Part shown: piece after piece, positions 34,926-44,044 of the stretch | How positions within the stretch are numbered: the stretch's first letter is position 1 | Layout: the number at the start of each line of letters is the position of its first letter | NCBI RefSeq assembly: GCF_003751085.1 | Contig: NZ_RJJY01000001.1 | Coordinates: forward strand, 3,782,001-3,846,000 | From: Micromonospora sp. Llam0 | GTDB lineage: Bacteria > Actinomycetota > Actinomycetes > Mycobacteriales > Micromonosporaceae | Direction of reading: 5' to 3' | Length of the DNA: 64,000 nucleotides | Program-made: the position numbers and the translations under genes | The notes under the pieces: generated by a model | The model's database searches: none | Seen by the model: only the letters and a program-made list of their open reading frames with translations | Told to the model about the DNA's origin: nothing

Positions 34926-34970
34926 CAGTGCGCTTCGACCCAGTGCGTGTCGACCCAGTGCGCTTCAACC
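34926..34970. repeat. Three-copy 15-bp tandem repeat upstream of the small protein gene
   Basis: CAGTGCGCTTCGACC (34926-34940), CAGTGCGTGTCGACC (34941-34955), CAGTGCGCTTCAACC (34956-34970). It occupies positions about -22 to -66 relative to the reverse-strand ATG at 34904, where a promoter would lie. Confidence 0.85.
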
Positions 34971-35074
34971 CTCGGCGATGGATGCACGCAAGCCTAGCCG
35001 CGACCGGTGACATCCCACCGCACCGGAGCACCGCCGGCACCGCCCCGGCAGGGCACGGCCGGCCGTGCCCGCCG

Positions 35075-35080
35075 TAAGGT
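35075..35080 (+). promoter_or_regulatory. -10 box TAAGGT, leaderless start of the cobU-cobT fusion
   Basis: TAAGGT ends 6 bases before ATG 35087. No cobalamin riboswitch is recognisable upstream. Confidence 0.55.
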
Positions 35081-35086
35081 ACGGGC

Positions 35087-36835
35087 ATGTCCGTTGGCGG
35101 GTGGCAGTCCATTCTCGTGCTCGGTGGGATCCGGTCCGGCAAGTCCGACTACGCCGAATCACTGGTCACCGGGGATCCGGTGGTGCGTTACGTGGCGACG
35201 GGCGCGGCCGATCCGGCCGACGCCGAGTGGCTCGCCCGGATCGAGAAGCACCGGGCCCGCCGGCCGGCCGACTGGCAGACCGACGAGGTCACCGGGGATC
35301 CGGGCCGGCTGATCGAGACGATCTCGTCGGCCCGCGCGGACGAGACGCTGCTCGTCGACGACCTTGGCGGCTGGGTCGCCGCGCTGCTCGATCCGGCCCG
35401 ACAACCGGCCGACGACCGGGCCACCATCGCTGAGCTCACCGCCGCGGTGCGGTCCTGCCCGGCCCGGTTGGTGCTGGTCAGCCCGGAGGTCGGCCTGGCG
35501 CTGGTGCCGTCCACCCCGGTCGGCCGGGCCTTCGCCGACGCGCTCGGCCTGACCAACCAACTGCTGGCCGAGGTGTCCGACACGGTGGTGCTGGTCGTCG
35601 CCGGACAGCCGGTGCAGCTCAAGTCGACCGGTCCGGCCGCGACCGCCACGGTGACCAGCGGGGACCCGGGCGAGCCGACCGAGCCGACCGAGCCGAAGCA
35701 GACCGCCACGGTGACCGGGCCGGAGCCGGGCGAGCCGACCGGGCCGGAGCCGCCGGCGGCGGCGAACGGATCCAACACGGCGGCGCAGATCACCGCCGGG
35801 ATGACTCTGCCGATGCCGGCGGAGCGGACCCGGACCGCCGGCGTCGCCCGACTGGGTCGGCTGGACCTGCCCGGCGCCGGGTTCGGTGCGCTCGAGAACG
35901 TCATCGGGTTCGCCGCCGGTACCCAGGACGAGGCCAGCCCGCGACCGTGGGACCAGGTCCAGGTGGTGCTGATCCACGGCGACCACGACGGTGGAGTCGC
36001 CGCCGGCGACAGCCCACAGGACTCGGCGCGCCGGGCCGACCAGGCCGGCGCCGGCGACGGGGCGCTGGCGCGGCTGGCCGCCACCGCCGGCGCCGTCGTC
36101 GACGTCGTCGCCGCCCCCGGCGCCGCCCCGATCGAACACCGGCCGGCACTCACCGCCGCCGAGGTGGACAGCGCGTTGGCCACCGGGTGGGAGGTGGCGC
36201 AGCGGGCCGGCCGGGCCGGTGTGGCGGCGATCGTCATCGCCGCCTGCGGCGCGGGCGCGGCCGGTGCGGCGGCCGCCGTCGTCGCGGCGACCACCGGCGC
36301 GGAGCCGGCGGCGCTGCTCGGCCGGGTGCCCGCAGCGGGCGGGAAGGTCGACGACGCCGCGTGGATGTCGCGGTGCGCCGCGGTACGGGACGCGCTGCAC
36401 CGCACCCGGCGCGGCACCCATGGTGCCCGGGAGGTGCTGGCGGAGTACGCCGGCGGGGACATCGCGGTGGCCACCGGGGTGCTGCTCGGCGCGACCGCCA
36501 ACCGGATCCCGGTGCTGCTGGACGGCCCGGTCGGGGTGGCCGCCGCGCTGGTCAGCCGGGATCTCGCCGGCCAGGCCCGGCACTGGTGCCTGCTGCCCGA
36601 CCATGGTCGGCAGCCGACCGTGCGGCACGCGGCGGACGTACTCGGCCTGACCCCGCTGCTGGACCTGCGGCTCGACCTGGGTGAGGGCGCCACCGCGCTG
36701 GCCGCGCTGCCGCTGCTGCGTTCGGCGCTCACCCTGGCCGACACGCTCGGCGAACACCCGACGTTCGCCGAACCGGAGCCGGCCGGTCCCGGTCCGGCCG
36801 CCGCCGGTCCGGCCGCCGCCGACCCGGTGCGGTGA
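35087..36835 (+). CDS. cobU: Fused CobU (cobinamide kinase/guanylyltransferase) and CobT-like protein
   Basis: 582 residues. Residues 1-185 are CobU: P-loop GGIRSGKS (13-20), the guanylylated His in RIEKHRARR, and LLVDDLGGW. A linker (~186-240) repeats GEPTEPTEP-like units. Residues ~240-565 resemble CobT (nicotinate mononucleotide:dimethylbenzimidazole phosphoribosyltransferase): VLIHGDHDGGVA, PVLLDGPVGVAAALV and DLRLDLGEGATALAALPLL with the catalytic Glu. The usual GEMGIGNTT motif reads as an Ala-rich IAACGAGAAGA stretch, so CobT activity is uncertain. It overlaps cobS by 4 bases: late B12 nucleotide-loop assembly. Confidence 0.85.
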   Translation: MSVGGWQSILVLGGIRSGKSDYAESLVTGDPVVRYVATGAADPADAEWLARIEKHRARRPADWQTDEVTGDPGRLIETISSARADETLLVDDLGGWVAALLDPARQPADDRATIAELTAAVRSCPARLVLVSPEVGLALVPSTPVGRAFADALGLTNQLLAEVSDTVVLVVAGQPVQLKSTGPAATATVTSGDPGEPTEPTEPKQTATVTGPEPGEPTGPEPPAAANGSNTAAQITAGMTLPMPAERTRTAGVARLGRLDLPGAGFGALENVIGFAAGTQDEASPRPWDQVQVVLIHGDHDGGVAAGDSPQDSARRADQAGAGDGALARLAATAGAVVDVVAAPGAAPIEHRPALTAAEVDSALATGWEVAQRAGRAGVAAIVIAACGAGAAGAAAAVVAATTGAEPAALLGRVPAAGGKVDDAAWMSRCAAVRDALHRTRRGTHGAREVLAEYAGGDIAVATGVLLGATANRIPVLLDGPVGVAAALVSRDLAGQARHWCLLPDHGRQPTVRHAADVLGLTPLLDLRLDLGEGATALAALPLLRSALTLADTLGEHPTFAEPEPAGPGPAAAGPAAADPVR

Positions 36836-37629
36836 CCGGCGACCGGCCCACCGGTGCGGGGGACACCGTCTCCGCTGGCGTCCGGCTCGCCGTCACCACC
36901 TTCACCGTGTTTCCGCTGCGGCCCGGTCCGGTGCACCGGCCGGCGGCGGCCGTGGCGATGGCGGTCGCCCCGGTGGTCGGCCTCGGTCTCGGCGTACTCC
37001 TCGCAATGGCCCTGCTCGCGCTCTCGGCCGCCGGAACCCCGGCGCTGGTCGCCGCTGCGGTGGTGACGGGCCTGGCCGCAGCGTCGACCCGGGGACTGCA
37101 CCTGGACGGACTCGCCGACACCGTCGACGCGCTCGGCTCACACCGGCCCGCTGACGGCGCGCTGGCGGTGATGCGCCGGCCGGACATCGGCCCGTTCGGC
37201 GTGGTGGCCCTGGTCGTCGTGCTGCTGGCGCAGACGGCGTCGCTCGGGTCGCTACCGGCCGGACGGTCGTGGCCGGCGGTCCTGGCGACGGTCGCCGCCG
37301 CGGTCGCGGCAGGCCGGCTCGCGGTCACCTGGGCCTGCCGCCAGGCCGTGCCGGCCGCCCGGCCGGACGGGCTCGGCGCGCTGGTGGCCGGCACCCAGCG
37401 GTGGCCGCTGCTGGCGGCCGGCACGGTCCTGGTCGCCGCCGTGGCGGTCGCCGCCGTACCCGGCCGCCCCTGGCAGGGGCCGCTGGTCGTGCTGGGCGCG
37501 GTGCTGCTGTGGCTGACCTGGCTGCGCCATCTGGTACGCCGGTTCGGCGGAATCACCGGTGATGTGCTGGGCGCCGGGGTCGAATTCACCAGCACCGCCG
37601 TCTACCTGGGCCTGGTGACCGTGCGGTGA
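36832..37629 (+). CDS. cobS: Adenosylcobinamide-GDP ribazoletransferase
   Basis: 265 residues from GTG 36832 within GTGA of the preceding stop. A polytopic membrane protein joining adenosyl-GDP-cobinamide and alpha-ribazole, the last B12 step. Signatures are TTFTVFPLRPGP at the N-terminus and LHLDGLADTVDALG, the acidic catalytic motif in the first loop, then RRPDIGPFG. Translational coupling to CobU-CobT puts all nucleotide-loop steps in one transcript. Confidence 0.94.
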   Translation: MTGDRPTGAGDTVSAGVRLAVTTFTVFPLRPGPVHRPAAAVAMAVAPVVGLGLGVLLAMALLALSAAGTPALVAAAVVTGLAAASTRGLHLDGLADTVDALGSHRPADGALAVMRRPDIGPFGVVALVVVLLAQTASLGSLPAGRSWPAVLATVAAAVAAGRLAVTWACRQAVPAARPDGLGALVAGTQRWPLLAAGTVLVAAVAVAAVPGRPWQGPLVVLGAVLLWLTWLRHLVRRFGGITGDVLGAGVEFTSTAVYLGLVTVR

Positions 37630-37793
37630 CCCGGTGAGCGGCGGCGCCGGCCGTACCCCGACCACACCCCGATCGTGCGCCGGCCGTGCGCCGGCAGCGG
37701 GCCACGGCGATCGGCAACCACGGCCGCCACGGGTCCGGTGCGGGTAGCGTTCACCTCGCCAGCGACGCACGACCCGGGGAGCAGGGAGCACCT

Positions 37794-39098
37794 ATGGCCG
37801 CCAGTTCGGACGACCTGCTGCTGCCGGTGCCGGTCCCGGAGTCGCTGGCCGCCACCTACCTGGTCCCGGTGGTACCGCCGGACGCGGCCGTACCGGACGC
37901 GGTGGACGCGGTGGACTGGCTCGGTGACCGGCTGTCCCGGCCGGTGCGTGACCTGACCCGGCAGATGCTCGGCAGCCCGCTGATGACCGTGCAGACCCGC
38001 CCGGTCGACCGGCTGCCGGAGCTGCCGCCGGACCTGCTGGCCGCGTTCGGTGCTACCGGTGGCCAGCTGGCCCGGCTCCGCACCGCGCAGCGTTGCGTGG
38101 TGGTGCAGGCCAACTACCGGCCGGGTTGGCCGCCAGCGCACGAATGGGCAGCGCGGGCGGTCGGCGCGGCGCTGGCCGACGCGCTCGACGTCGATCTGAT
38201 CGACCTGTTCGGGCTGCAGTTCCTCGACCCGGCGGGTGCGTTGCGGTCACTGCCCGACGCCGACGGACGGATCCGCCTGGTCGACTGGATCCTGGTGCCC
38301 TACTCCCCCGACGATGACGGGCTCTGGTTCACCACGAAAGGGCTGCGTCGGTTCGGGCTGCTGGAGTTGCAGGCGCAGCAGGTGCCGCCGAGGTTCGTCC
38401 GGGCCTGGGGGGCGATCATGACCGGGACCGCCCGACGGCTGCTGCGGATCTGGACCGAGGCGTTGGCCGAACCGGAGCCGCCGGCCTTCGTCCAGTTGCC
38501 GGTGAACCTGCCGGTGTCCGGCCACGACATCGCCGTCGCGTACGGCAACCAGGACCGGCACGACTCGGCGGGTTCGGCGCTGCTGCGGATCGTGCTGGAC
38601 CCGTCGACCGATCCGGAGGCCGACTCCTTCCTCACTCTCCGTCCGCCGCCGCAGGTCGCCGACAGCGACGCCGGGGACTATTTCGCCCAGGTCTGCGGCG
38701 AGCTCTTCGGCGCCGGGCAGCCGGAGATCCACTACGCCCGGCGCAGCGACGCGATGGCGCAGGCGATCACCACCGCCCGCCGGTCGCTGGGCGAGGTCCG
38801 GGCCCGGTTCCTCGCCCGCACGCTCGGCGGTCAGCTGCTGGTCAAGTACGGTCTCGCCGCGCCGGACGGCCACGAGTACGTGTGGGCCAGCGTCACCGGC
38901 TGGCCGCACCCCGGCCGGATCCACGCGGCCAGCACGGTCGACGCGGTCTGCGACCCGACCGTACGGGTCGGCAGCCCGGTCGAGGTGGACGTCGCGGACC
39001 TGGTCGACTGGGCTCTGATCAGCGAGGGCCGGATGGTGGAGGGCGGTTGGACCGAGTCGGTGCTCGATCACGGCGACCGAGGTGCGGCCGGGCGCTGA
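37794..39098 (+). CDS. Uncharacterised protein with C-terminal DUF2314-like domain
   Basis: 434 residues from ATG 37794 (GGGAG 8 bases upstream). Residues 1-300 form an alpha/beta domain unknown to me (VDLIDLFGLQFLDPAG, WILVPYSPDDDGLWFTTKGL). Residues ~310-425 resemble DUF2314: FLVKYGL, HEYVWASVTGWPHPGRIHA, VRVGSPVEVDVADLVDWAL and the closing EGGWT. It has no signal or membrane helix. DUF2314 proteins have no assigned reaction. It is convergent with gcvT (29 bases between). Confidence 0.75.
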   Translation: MAASSDDLLLPVPVPESLAATYLVPVVPPDAAVPDAVDAVDWLGDRLSRPVRDLTRQMLGSPLMTVQTRPVDRLPELPPDLLAAFGATGGQLARLRTAQRCVVVQANYRPGWPPAHEWAARAVGAALADALDVDLIDLFGLQFLDPAGALRSLPDADGRIRLVDWILVPYSPDDDGLWFTTKGLRRFGLLELQAQQVPPRFVRAWGAIMTGTARRLLRIWTEALAEPEPPAFVQLPVNLPVSGHDIAVAYGNQDRHDSAGSALLRIVLDPSTDPEADSFLTLRPPPQVADSDAGDYFAQVCGELFGAGQPEIHYARRSDAMAQAITTARRSLGEVRARFLARTLGGQLLVKYGLAAPDGHEYVWASVTGWPHPGRIHAASTVDAVCDPTVRVGSPVEVDVADLVDWALISEGRMVEGGWTESVLDHGDRGAAGR

Positions 39099-39127
39099 GC
39101 CGCGCCCGCCGTCAGCGCAGCTGGCAG

Positions 39128-40255
39128 TCAGCGCACCGACGACGGCACGAACGGCGGGGTCACCACCCGCATCGGCGTGTGCCGGCCGCGCACGTCGACC
39201 TGCACCTCGACACCGTCCGTCGGCACCGCGGCGGTGTCCAGCAGGGCCAGCCCGACACCGGCCTTGCGGGTCGGCGAGAACGTGCCGCTGGTCACCGCGC
39301 CGACGGGCGCTCCGTCGAGCAGCACCGCCATGCCCGGTCGCGGAATGGCCCGCTGCACGGCCTGCAGACCGCGCAGCAGCCGGGCCGGCCCGGCCGCCTT
39401 CTCCGCCAGCAGTACGGTCCGACCCCAGAAGTCCGGTTTGCGCCAGCCAACCGCCCAGCCGAGCCGGGCCTGCACCGGGGTGACCGCTACCGTCAGGTCC
39501 TGACCGTGCAGCGCGTACCCCATCTCGGTGCGCAGCGTGTCCCGCGCGCCCAACCCGCAGGCCCGCGCGGCGACCGGAGTCTCGGCGGCCAGCAGCAGGT
39601 CCCACACCCGGCCCGCCGCCTCGGCCGGCACCACCAGTTCGTAGCCGTGCTCGCCGGTGTACCCGGTCCGGCAGACGACCAGTTCGGTGCCGGCCAGCCG
39701 ACCGGCGACGAAACTCATGTACGCATGCCCGGTGGGCAGCCCCAGCCCGGCGAGGAGTCCGGCCGAGGCCGGTCCCTGCACCGCCAGTACGGCGTACCCG
39801 GTGTGCTCGTCGGTCACCGTGACCCCGCCCGGCGCCGCCGCCCGCAGCCGGCCGACCACCTCGCCGGTGTTGGCCGCGTTGGGTACCAGGAACATGTGGT
39901 CGTCGGCGTACCGGTAGGCGATGATGTCGTCGACGACGCCGCCGGTGGCGTCGTCGCAGCAGAGCGTGTACTGGGCCGAGCCGACGGTGATCCGGTCCAG
40001 GTCGTTGCTCAGGCAGGAGTTGACGAACGCCGCCGCGCCGGGTCCGGTGACCCGGGCCTTGCCGAGGTGCGACACGTCGAACACGCCGACCGCGCTACGC
40101 ACCGACTCGTGCTCGCGCAGCACGCCGCCGCCGGCGTACTCCAGCGGCATCTGCCAGCCACCGAAGGCCGCGAACTTCGCGCCGAGCGCGACATGCCGGT
40201 CGTGCAGCGGGGATCTGCGCAACGTGCCGTCCCCGGTCATGGTCACCTCGGTCAT
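39128..40255 (-). CDS. gcvT: Glycine cleavage system aminomethyltransferase (T protein)
   Basis: 375 residues from ATG 40255. It transfers the aminomethyl-lipoyl methylene group to tetrahydrofolate. Signatures are [37 protein letters not shown], the folate-site [12 protein letters not shown] and [14 protein letters not shown]. gcvH and gcvP are not in the window. The location beside pepA agrees with M. tuberculosis Rv2211c. The lipoylated H protein would depend on the LipB/LipA genes at 51-53 kb. Confidence 0.95.
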   Translation of the reverse strand: MTEVTMTGDGTLRRSPLHDRHVALGAKFAAFGGWQMPLEYAGGGVLREHESVRSAVGVFDVSHLGKARVTGPGAAAFVNSCLSNDLDRITVGSAQYTLCCDDATGGVVDDIIAYRYADDHMFLVPNAANTGEVVGRLRAAAPGGVTVTDEHTGYAVLAVQGPASAGLLAGLGLPTGHAYMSFVAGRLAGTELVVCRTGYTGEHGYELVVPAEAAGRVWDLLLAAETPVAARACGLGARDTLRTEMGYALHGQDLTVAVTPVQARLGWAVGWRKPDFWGRTVLLAEKAAGPARLLRGLQAVQRAIPRPGMAVLLDGAPVGAVTSGTFSPTRKAGVGLALLDTAAVPTDGVEVQVDVRGRHTPMRVVTPPFVPSSVR

Positions 40256-40262
40256 GGGAGGC

Positions 40263-40268
40263 AACTTA
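40263..40268 (-). promoter_or_regulatory. -10 box TAAGTT, leaderless start of gcvT
   Basis: On the reverse strand TAAGTT lies 7 bases before the ATG of gcvT. Confidence 0.5.
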
Positions 40269-40390
40269 CCGGCGGACCCGCAGGTGGCTAGCATCGGCGG
40301 GGCACCACCCCGTCCGGCGGAGCAAGTTGCGCCGGAGACCAACCCGCCGGTCGCCCACAAGGCGACCGGCCCAGCTGCCGGAGACGCCGA

Positions 40391-41983
40391 GTGACATCAA
40401 CCACCACAACCCTGGACCTGGTCGACACCGACCCCGCTGAGCTGGCCGTCGACGCGCTGGTGATCGGCGTACACAGTCAGGACCAGCCGGACGCAGACCA
40501 GGCAGCGGCGGACGGTGCGTCGGGCACGACGCCCGCCCTGTTGCTGGCGACCGGGGCGGAGAGCATCGCCGTCGCGTTCGAGGGTCGACTGACCGAGGCC
40601 CTCAGCCTGCTCGGCGCGACCGGAGCCGCCGGCGAGGTGATCAAGCTGGCCACACTCGGTACGGTCGGGCCGCCGCTGCTGGTCGCGGTCGGGCTGGGTC
40701 CGGAGCCGACCGGCGCGGCGCCCGCCCCGGAGACGCTGCGCCGGGCGACCGGCGCGGCGGTACGGGCACTCGCCGGCACCTCGCGGGTCGCCGTGGCGTT
40801 GCCGGTCCCGGATGACGCGGACGGACCGGCGGTGCTGCGCGCGGTCGCCGAGGGCGCGCTGCTCGGTAGCTACCGGTTCGCCGGCTACAAGACCCGTCCG
40901 CAGCCGGGCCGACGGGCACCGGTCGCCTCGATCGCGCTGCACGTGACCGACGCCGCCGACCCCGCGGTGCAGGCCGAGGTGGCCCGGGCGGAGGCGGTCG
41001 CCGCGGCGGTGATCGCCTGCCGGGACTGGGTGAACACCCCGCCGAACGAGCTGCGGCCACCGGCGTTCGCCGATTCGGTACGGGACGCGGCGGTCGCCGC
41101 CGGGCTGACCGTGCAGGTGCTGGACGAGCAGGCGCTGGTCGACGGGGGCTACGGCGGGATCCTCGCCGTGGGCGGCGGCTCGGCCGCTCCGCCCCGGCTG
41201 GTGATCGTCTCCTACACGCCGCCGGAGGCGGCCCCGGACGCCCCACGGGTCGCGCTGGTCGGCAAGGGCATCACCTTCGACACCGGCGGCGTGTCGATCA
41301 AGCCGGCGCAGGGCATGTGGGAGATGAAGTCGGACATGGCCGGCGCGGCCGCCGTCGGGGCGGCGATGCTGGCGATCGCGGCGCTGCGGCCGTCGGTGCC
41401 GGTCACCGCCTACCTGCCGATGGCGGAGAACATGCCGTCGGGTACCGCGTACCGGCCCGGCGATGTGGTGACCATGTTCGACGGCAAGCGGGTGGAGGTG
41501 CTCAACACCGACGCCGAGGGCCGGATGGTGCTCGCCGACGCGATGGCCCGGGCCTGCGCGGACGGCTGCGACTACCTGCTGGAGACCTCGACGCTGACCG
41601 GCGGGCAGGTGGTCGCGCTGGGCAAACGGATGGCCGGGGTGATGGGCAGCGACGAGCTGTGTGCCCGGGTACGGGCCGGCGGGGACACGGTGGGCGAGCC
41701 GGCCTGGCCGATGCCGCTGCCCGACGACGTCCGCAAGGGCATGGAGTCGGAGGTGGCGGACATCTGCCAGGTGAACTCGGCGATGGACCGGGCCGGCCAC
41801 ATGCTGCAGGGCGGGGTGTTCCTCCGCGAGTTCGTCAGCGAGGGGGTCGCCTGGGCGCACCTCGACGTCGCCGGCCCGGCCTACCACGCCGGCGAGCCGT
41901 TCGGCTACTGGAGCAAGGGCGGCACCGGCGTCCCGGTGCGCACACTGGTGCACCTGGTGCAGGACATCGCGGCCAACGGCTGA
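40391..41983 (+). CDS. pepA: Leucyl aminopeptidase (M17)
   Basis: 530 residues from GTG 40391, with GGAGA about 6 bases upstream. A two-metal cytosolic aminopeptidase. The N-terminal ~170 residues are the macro-like regulatory domain; the catalytic domain carries [24 protein letters not shown] and the signature [12 protein letters not shown] with both metal ligands. It releases N-terminal residues from peptides. It corresponds to pepB (Rv2213) in the mycobacterial order and is followed by a perfect 20-bp hairpin. Confidence 0.95.
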   Translation: MTSTTTTLDLVDTDPAELAVDALVIGVHSQDQPDADQAAADGASGTTPALLLATGAESIAVAFEGRLTEALSLLGATGAAGEVIKLATLGTVGPPLLVAVGLGPEPTGAAPAPETLRRATGAAVRALAGTSRVAVALPVPDDADGPAVLRAVAEGALLGSYRFAGYKTRPQPGRRAPVASIALHVTDAADPAVQAEVARAEAVAAAVIACRDWVNTPPNELRPPAFADSVRDAAVAAGLTVQVLDEQALVDGGYGGILAVGGGSAAPPRLVIVSYTPPEAAPDAPRVALVGKGITFDTGGVSIKPAQGMWEMKSDMAGAAAVGAAMLAIAALRPSVPVTAYLPMAENMPSGTAYRPGDVVTMFDGKRVEVLNTDAEGRMVLADAMARACADGCDYLLETSTLTGGQVVALGKRMAGVMGSDELCARVRAGGDTVGEPAWPMPLPDDVRKGMESEVADICQVNSAMDRAGHMLQGGVFLREFVSEGVAWAHLDVAGPAYHAGEPFGYWSKGGTGVPVRTLVHLVQDIAANG

Positions 41984-41994
41984 CCCGTCGCAGC

Positions 41995-42038
41995 CCGACG
42001 TGGGGCCGGGTGCCGGTCGGCACCCGGCCCCACGTCGG
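41995..42038. terminator. Perfect 20-bp hairpin, bidirectional terminator
   Basis: CCGACGTGGGGCCGGGTGCC (41995-42014), loop GGTC, exact complement 42019-42038, between the convergent pepA and the 111-residue gene. There is no clear T-tract. Confidence 0.85.
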
Positions 42039-42043
42039 TGAGG

Positions 42044-42379
42044 TCAGCCCCGGTCGGCCCGGTCGGCCCGCTTGCGCCGTTCGTTGAAGTCCCGCATCCG
42101 CTGTGGGTAGCCGACCAGCGCCACGTCGTAGATCGGGATGGCCATCTTGTGCGCGAAGCGACGGGCGATGTCCGGGCCGTCGACCCGACGGCGGGTCCAC
42201 TCACCGTCGAACGCGATGAGCATCACCGTCGTCTCGGTGACCGTGGTCCGGGGCTCGATGAACGCCTCGACCCCTCGGCGGCTGCGGACGAATTCCTCGA
42301 GATGGTCGAGATCCGCCCGGTTCGCCGGCCGGCCTCCCGGTGCCCCGCTCGACTGCTTGCGCCGACGAAACCACGCCAC
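42044..42379 (-). CDS. Conserved hypothetical protein, 111 residues
   Basis: GTG 42379 with GGGGAGGGG 7 bases upstream; the frame continues to 42553 but only this start has a ribosome site. It starts VAWFRRRKQSSG, then an acidic helix ADLDHLEEFVRSRRGVEAF, strands TVTETTVMLIAFDGEWTRRR and a basic end RDFNERRKRADR. I recognise it as a recurrent actinobacterial protein without assigned function. No membrane segment. The 257-base gap to lpdA contains both divergent promoters. Confidence 0.75.
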   Translation of the reverse strand: MAWFRRRKQSSGAPGGRPANRADLDHLEEFVRSRRGVEAFIEPRTTVTETTVMLIAFDGEWTRRRVDGPDIARRFAHKMAIPIYDVALVGYPQRMRDFNERRKRADRADRG

Positions 42380-42636
42380 CGGCGTTCCCCTCCCCCAACT
42401 GACAGACCGCGCAGGTGCCGGCCGGGCGGCCTGGTGCGGTCGGGCCGGGCCCGGCTGTCCGACGCCCGCGCGCATAGACGGACAGGGCAAGCCTACGTTG
42501 CGGCCACGTGTCCTTGGGCACCTCGTTGAGCGTTCAGACACTACAAGTGACAAGATGACCGGGGAAAGTCTGCCCGTTCCATGGGACGACGCAGGGGACG
42601 GCCCTCCTGTGCAGCGACGTGACCTGGGAGTGAACT

Positions 42637-44025
42637 GTGAGTGAGCCGAACGGCGGGACCTTCGACCTGGTCATCCTCGGCGGCGGTAGTGGAGGCTACG
42701 CGGCTGCCCTGCGCGCCGTACAACTCGATCTGTCGGTAGCCCTGATCGAGAAGGACAAGGTCGGCGGCACCTGCCTGCACCGTGGCTGCATCCCCACCAA
42801 GGCGCTGCTGCACGCCGCCGAGGTGGCCGACAACGCGCGCGAGTCCGAGCAGTTCGGCGTCAAGGCGGACCTGGTCGGCATCGACATGGCCGGGGTGAAC
42901 AGTTACAAGGACGGCGTGGTCAGCCGGCTGTACAAGGGCCTGCAGGGCATGATCAAGTCTTCGAAGATCACCTACGTGGCGGGCACCGGCCGGCTGGTCG
43001 GCCCGGACACCGTCGAGGTCGACGGCGCCCGGTACACCGGCCGCAACGTGATCCTGGCCACCGGGTCCTACTCGCGCAGCCTGCCCGGCATCGAGGTCGA
43101 CGGCGAGCGGATCCTGACCAGCGAGCACGCGCTGGAGCTGGACCGGGTGCCGTCGTCGGCGATCGTGCTCGGCGGCGGGGTGATCGGTGTCGAGTTCGCC
43201 AGCGTCTGGCGCTCCTTCGGCGTCGACGTGACGATCGTCGAGGCGCTGCCCCGGCTGGTCGCCGCCGAGGACGAGGAGTCGTCCAAGGCGCTGGAGCGGG
43301 CGTTCCGCAAGCGCGGCATCGGGTTCAAGACCGGCAAGCCGTTCGAGAAGGTCGAACGCACCGAGTCCGGCGTCCGGATGACGATCGCCGGTGGCGAGAC
43401 CCTGGAGGCCGAGCTGCTGCTGGTCGCCGTCGGGCGCGGGCCGGTGACCGCCGACCTCGGGTACGAAGAGCAGGGTCTGAAGATGGACCGTGGCTTCGTG
43501 CTGACCGACGAGCGACTGCGGACCAACCTGCCGAACGTCTACGCCGTGGGCGACATCGTGCCCGGCCTGCAGCTGGCCCACCGCGGTTTCCAGCAGGGCA
43601 TCTTCGTCGCCGAGGAGATCGCCGGCCGCAACCCTGCGGTGATCGACGAGAGCGGCATCCCCCGGGTCACCTACTCGGACCCGGAGCTCGCGTCGGTCGG
43701 GCTGACCGAGGCGAAGGCCAAGGAGCAGTACGGGGCCGACAAGGTCAAGACCTACAACTACAACCTCGGCGGCAACGGCAAGAGCCAGATCCTCAAGACC
43801 ACCGGCTTCGTCAAGCTCGTCCGGGTCGTCGACGGCCCGGTCGTGGGACTGCACCTGGTCGGTGCCCGGGTCGGCGAGCTGATCGGCGAGGCACAGTTGA
43901 TCTACAACTGGGAGGCCGACCCGGCCGACGTCGCACCACTCGTACACGCCCACCCGACCCAGGGCGAGGCGCTGGGCGAGGCCCACCTGGCCCTGGCCGG
44001 CAAGCCGCTGCACGCACACGCCTGA
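42637..44025 (+). CDS. lpdA: Dihydrolipoyl dehydrogenase (E3)
   Basis: 462 residues from GTG 42637 (GGGAG 6 bases before). An FAD flavoprotein that reoxidises dihydrolipoyl groups. FAD motif GGGSGGYAAALRAVQL, redox disulfide GGTCLHRGCIPTKALLHAAEV, NAD site LGGGVIGVEFASVW and C-terminal HAHPTQGEALGEAHLAL with the His-Glu pair are complete. It lies 19 bases upstream of the E2 gene, so E3 and E2 of 2-oxo-acid dehydrogenase are co-expressed. Confidence 0.96.
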   Translation: MSEPNGGTFDLVILGGGSGGYAAALRAVQLDLSVALIEKDKVGGTCLHRGCIPTKALLHAAEVADNARESEQFGVKADLVGIDMAGVNSYKDGVVSRLYKGLQGMIKSSKITYVAGTGRLVGPDTVEVDGARYTGRNVILATGSYSRSLPGIEVDGERILTSEHALELDRVPSSAIVLGGGVIGVEFASVWRSFGVDVTIVEALPRLVAAEDEESSKALERAFRKRGIGFKTGKPFEKVERTESGVRMTIAGGETLEAELLLVAVGRGPVTADLGYEEQGLKMDRGFVLTDERLRTNLPNVYAVGDIVPGLQLAHRGFQQGIFVAEEIAGRNPAVIDESGIPRVTYSDPELASVGLTEAKAKEQYGADKVKTYNYNLGGNGKSQILKTTGFVKLVRVVDGPVVGLHLVGARVGELIGEAQLIYNWEADPADVAPLVHAHPTQGEALGEAHLALAGKPLHAHA

Positions 44026-44044
44026 CTAGAGGAGTCTTGTAGAT

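Noticed and set aside
34905..35086. Cobalamin riboswitch before the cobU-cobT-cobS operon
   Set aside because: Only 182 bases, no B12-box-like conserved core recognised, and the -10 box suggests a leaderless transcript.
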